Shown in pieces: positions 4,865-6,918 of a stretch of DNA of 6,918 bases. A model generated the notes under the pieces. It made no database searches and had not been told where the DNA came from. It saw only the letters and a program-made list of their open reading frames with translations. Within the stretch, counting starts at the first letter, position 1, and each line of letters starts with the position of its first letter. The stretch spans positions 1-6,918 of the forward strand of contig SFPC01000112.1 in assembly GCA_004552195.1 (NCBI GenBank), written 5' to 3'. The DNA is from Bacteroidales bacterium (GTDB lineage Bacteria; Bacteroidota; Bacteroidia; Bacteroidales; Bacteroidaceae). The position numbers and the translations under genes were made by a program.

Positions 4865-5641
4865 ATGACGAGTAAAGAGGAAATTACCAGCAACTGGCTG
4901 GTGCGCTATACGAAAACGCCGCTTGAACATTTCGGAGAGTTTATCCTGTTGACAAACTTCAACAATTATGTGGACATCTTCTGCGAACAAAACGGCATAG
5001 AGCCGGTGGGATTTTCCGCCAACATGCGGGCGGCAACGGCAAACGGAATAACCATGATTAACTTCGGCATGGGCAGTCCCAACGCCGCACTGATTATGGA
5101 CCTGCTGGGGGCTATCCGCCCGAAAGCCTGTCTCTTCTTGGGCAAATGCGGAGGTATCTCTGACAAAACGCACATCGGCGATTACATCCTGCCGCTCGCC
5201 GGCATACGGGGCGAGGGTACGTCGAACGATTACTTCCCGCCGGAAGTGCCGGCCTTGCCTGCGTTTATGCTGCAACGGGCGGTGTCAACAGCGTTGCGCG
5301 ACAATAGTTGCGACTATTGGACCGGGACGGTGTACACTACGAACCGGCGCGTGTGGGAGCACGATGATAAATTCAAAGCTTACCTGCGCGAAACACGTGC
5401 CATGGCGGTGGATATGGAAACGGCGACGCTCTTCTCCTGCGGCTTCTTTAACCATATCCCTACCGGGGCTTTGCTGCTCGTTTCGGACAACCCGATGGAG
5501 CCGGACGGCGTGAAGACGGAAGAAAGCGACAACCGCGTGACACGCGACCATGCAGCTACGCACGTGAGGCTGGGAATTGAAAGCATGAAACTCATTATCG
5601 GCGAACGGAAGACCGTACGCCACCTGAAATATGACTGGTAA
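4865..5641 (+). CDS. amn: AMP nucleosidase, short form
   Basis: This 258-residue enzyme cleaves AMP to adenine and ribose 5-phosphate, a cytosolic purine-salvage and AMP-control step. It belongs to the nucleoside phosphorylase fold. Visible are the phosphate/nucleotide loop GMGSPNA (68-74), GKCGGI (93-98), the stretch GEGTSNDYFPPE (116-127), the substrate-binding VDMETATL (182-189) and S207-D208 with the probable catalytic Asp. The C-terminus, TVRHLKYDW, is typical of Bacteroidales homologues. E. coli Amn is about 484 residues with an N-terminal regulatory domain; this one is the catalytic domain only. The ATG at 4865 is chosen because it follows the promoter and gives the expected N-terminus (EEI..NWL..YTK); an in-frame ATG at 4757 lies upstream of the promoter. 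Its stop overlaps the holA start. Confidence 0.93.
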   Translation: MTSKEEITSNWLVRYTKTPLEHFGEFILLTNFNNYVDIFCEQNGIEPVGFSANMRAATANGITMINFGMGSPNAALIMDLLGAIRPKACLFLGKCGGISDKTHIGDYILPLAGIRGEGTSNDYFPPEVPALPAFMLQRAVSTALRDNSCDYWTGTVYTTNRRVWEHDDKFKAYLRETRAMAVDMETATLFSCGFFNHIPTGALLLVSDNPMEPDGVKTEESDNRVTRDHAATHVRLGIESMKLIIGERKTVRHLKYDW

Positions 5642-6687
5642 TGGCAACCTACAACAGCACTAATAAAAAGAAATCGGCGGGTGTTACGTACGAAGAGATA
5701 GTGCGCGAGGTGAGAGCCGGCAACTTGAAGCCGGTTTACTACCTGATGGGGGAGGAGAGCTACTACATCGATCGCGTGGCGGACTTTATCGTCGACACCG
5801 TGCTGAAGCCGGAAGACAAGGACTTCAATCTGCTCACTTTCTTCGGCGCAGAGGCGGACATAGACTCTGTGATGACGGCGGCAAAGTCGTTCCCCATGGG
5901 GGCGGACCACTTGGTCATCGTGGTGAAGGAGGCCCAGAACATGAAGCACATGGAGCGGCTGGAGCTGTACCTGCGACAGACACAACCCACGACGGTACTT
6001 ATTATCTGCCATAAGAACGGCACGATTGACCGAAGGCTGAAGGTGGCACAACTCATTGCCAAGGAGGGCGTACTCTTTGAATCGAAAAAACTCTACGACA
6101 GCCAATTGCCCACATTCGTACGCGATTATTTGAAACGCCGCCATGTGGCCACTGCACCGGGGGCGGCGGAGATGGTGGCGGAGTATGTCGGCGCAGACTT
6201 GAACCGACTGGCCTCGGAACTCGACAAGTTGATTATCGCACTCCCGCAAGGCGAAAAAATAGTGTCGCCCGACCTCGTAAAAGCCCATATTGGCCTTTCC
6301 AAGAACTTCAGTATTTTTGAACTACAGGACGCTTTGGGAGAAAAAAACGTGCTGAAGGTTAATCAAATTATGAAATATTTTGACAGTAATCCAAAGGAAA
6401 ATCCGATACAAAAGGTGCTTCCTTCGTTGTTTAAGTATTTCTCTAATCTGATGTTGGCCTTCTATGCGCCCGATAAGAGCGAGCGAGGAATGGCTTCCTG
6501 GTTGGGACTTACCGACTGGCAGGTTCGGAAAAATGTGATGCCGGCCATGAAGCGTTACACGGGAGTGAAGGTGATGCAAATCCTTTCTGAGATCCGGAGG
6601 ACGGATGCACGCTCGAAAGGAGTGGACAATCCGTTTATTCCAGCCGGGGAGCTGATGAAAGAACTTTTCTTTTTTATACTGCACTAA
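5641..6687 (+). CDS. holA: DNA polymerase III delta subunit
   Basis: This 348-residue protein is the delta subunit of the clamp loader, which opens the beta sliding clamp for loading onto DNA. The N-terminus has the family pattern PVYYLMGEESYYIDR (31-45), the AAA+-like region contains FFGAEAD and the SFPMGADHLVIVVKEAQ segment (83-99), and the middle carries GADLNRLASELDKL (184-197), a hallmark of delta. The C-terminal helical collar domain (about 225-348) includes SKGVDNPF. As expected for delta, there is no Walker A motif, so it does not hydrolyse ATP itself. The start ATG shares a base with the amn stop (TAATG at 5639-5643), which implies translational coupling and co-transcription. Length is normal for Bacteroidota HolA. 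Confidence 0.95.
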   Translation: MATYNSTNKKKSAGVTYEEIVREVRAGNLKPVYYLMGEESYYIDRVADFIVDTVLKPEDKDFNLLTFFGAEADIDSVMTAAKSFPMGADHLVIVVKEAQNMKHMERLELYLRQTQPTTVLIICHKNGTIDRRLKVAQLIAKEGVLFESKKLYDSQLPTFVRDYLKRRHVATAPGAAEMVAEYVGADLNRLASELDKLIIALPQGEKIVSPDLVKAHIGLSKNFSIFELQDALGEKNVLKVNQIMKYFDSNPKENPIQKVLPSLFKYFSNLMLAFYAPDKSERGMASWLGLTDWQVRKNVMPAMKRYTGVKVMQILSEIRRTDARSKGVDNPFIPAGELMKELFFFILH

Positions 6688-6721
6688 GATTTTTCATTCG
6701 GCCGAGTGCTGGATTTGTTTT

Positions 6722-6918
6722 CTATATGGCAGGGTGTTTATCCGATGGGGTAAACACCCTGTTGTTTGGTGGCGGATATGACACCATGTTCGGGGAGAAG
6801 AGAATGGGCAGTGGGAGAGGGTGTCGCGACGAATGCTTTACAAATTCCATATAAGACGTCAAAGCCGAGTCGTACATTCCCTTTCGGTCTAGCAACTTGG
6901 CTATTGATTTATATACGG
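6722..6918 (-). CDS. Possible 3' end or remnant of a TPR-like protein gene
   Basis: A minus-strand frame enters from the right edge at 6916 and stays open for 64 codons to a TAG at 6724-6722. The first part, VYKSIAKLLDRKG then MYDSALTSYMEFVKH, looks like one tetratricopeptide helix pair of the kind found in Bacteroidota TPR regulators (Y..IA.LL..KG.YDSAL..Y). The second part turns Pro-rich (HPLPLPILFSPN...) and reads straight through the holA terminator hairpin, which is unlike a normal protein end. I therefore suspect a truncated or frameshifted gene end. It has no start in the window. Confidence is low because only about 28 residues look protein-like. Confidence 0.35.
   Translation of the reverse strand, partial: VYKSIAKLLDRKGMYDSALTSYMEFVKHSSRHPLPLPILFSPNMVSYPPPNNRVFTPSDKHPAI
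6730..6761 (+). terminator. Hairpin terminator after holA
   Basis: CAGGGTGTTTATCC (6730-6743) pairs with GGGGTAAACACCCTG-type complement (6748-6761) to give a 14-bp stem, one pair being G-T, closed by a GATG loop. A T-rich but broken run (TTGTTTGG) follows. It begins 43 bp after the holA stop, so it is the natural end of the amn-holA transcript. Confidence 0.7.

Overview
The window looks like chromosomal DNA from a Bacteroidota bacterium, most likely of the order Bacteroidales. Three things point there: promoter elements of the Bacteroidota type (TTTG, about 19-20 bp, then TAnnTTTG), the lack of clear Shine-Dalgarno sequences before most starts, and proteins that read like Bacteroidales versions of their families. 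The genus cannot be fixed from this window.

Layout. Positions 1-854 hold the N-terminal 284 codons of a minus-strand gene that runs off the left edge. It has a Cys-rich N-terminus and I do not know its function. Positions 855-2467 hold no gene I can support, but the stretch is highly structured. From left to right it has a degenerate 21-bp tandem array (1095-1262), a long hairpin, a minus-strand promoter, a second degenerate 21-bp array (1429-1596), a terminator-type hairpin, a candidate minus-strand small RNA (about 1591-1801), and a three-fold repeated promoter cassette (2158-2445) that ends in the promoter of the next gene.

Positions 2468-4073 hold two co-directional genes 7 bp apart: a Nif3-like dinuclear-metal protein in an unusually short form, and a coiled-coil plus C4 zinc-ribbon protein (COG1579 type). 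They end in a 76-bp inverted repeat that lies between convergent genes. A minus-strand orphan HsdR-N-like PD-(D/E)xK protein follows (4232-4687). It is divergent from the pair amn (AMP nucleosidase) and holA (DNA polymerase III delta), which overlap by one base (TAATG). A strong hairpin follows holA. The last 200 bp contain a TPR-like open minus-strand frame running in from the right edge, probably the end or a remnant of another gene.

The coding part is mostly housekeeping: purine salvage, clamp loading, and conserved metal or zinc proteins. The least explained part is the 1.6-kb gene-free region. Its two arrays share unit length, unit number, helical phasing and a neighbouring A7/hairpin motif, and its promoter cassette has multiplied and left a partial copy in front of amn.
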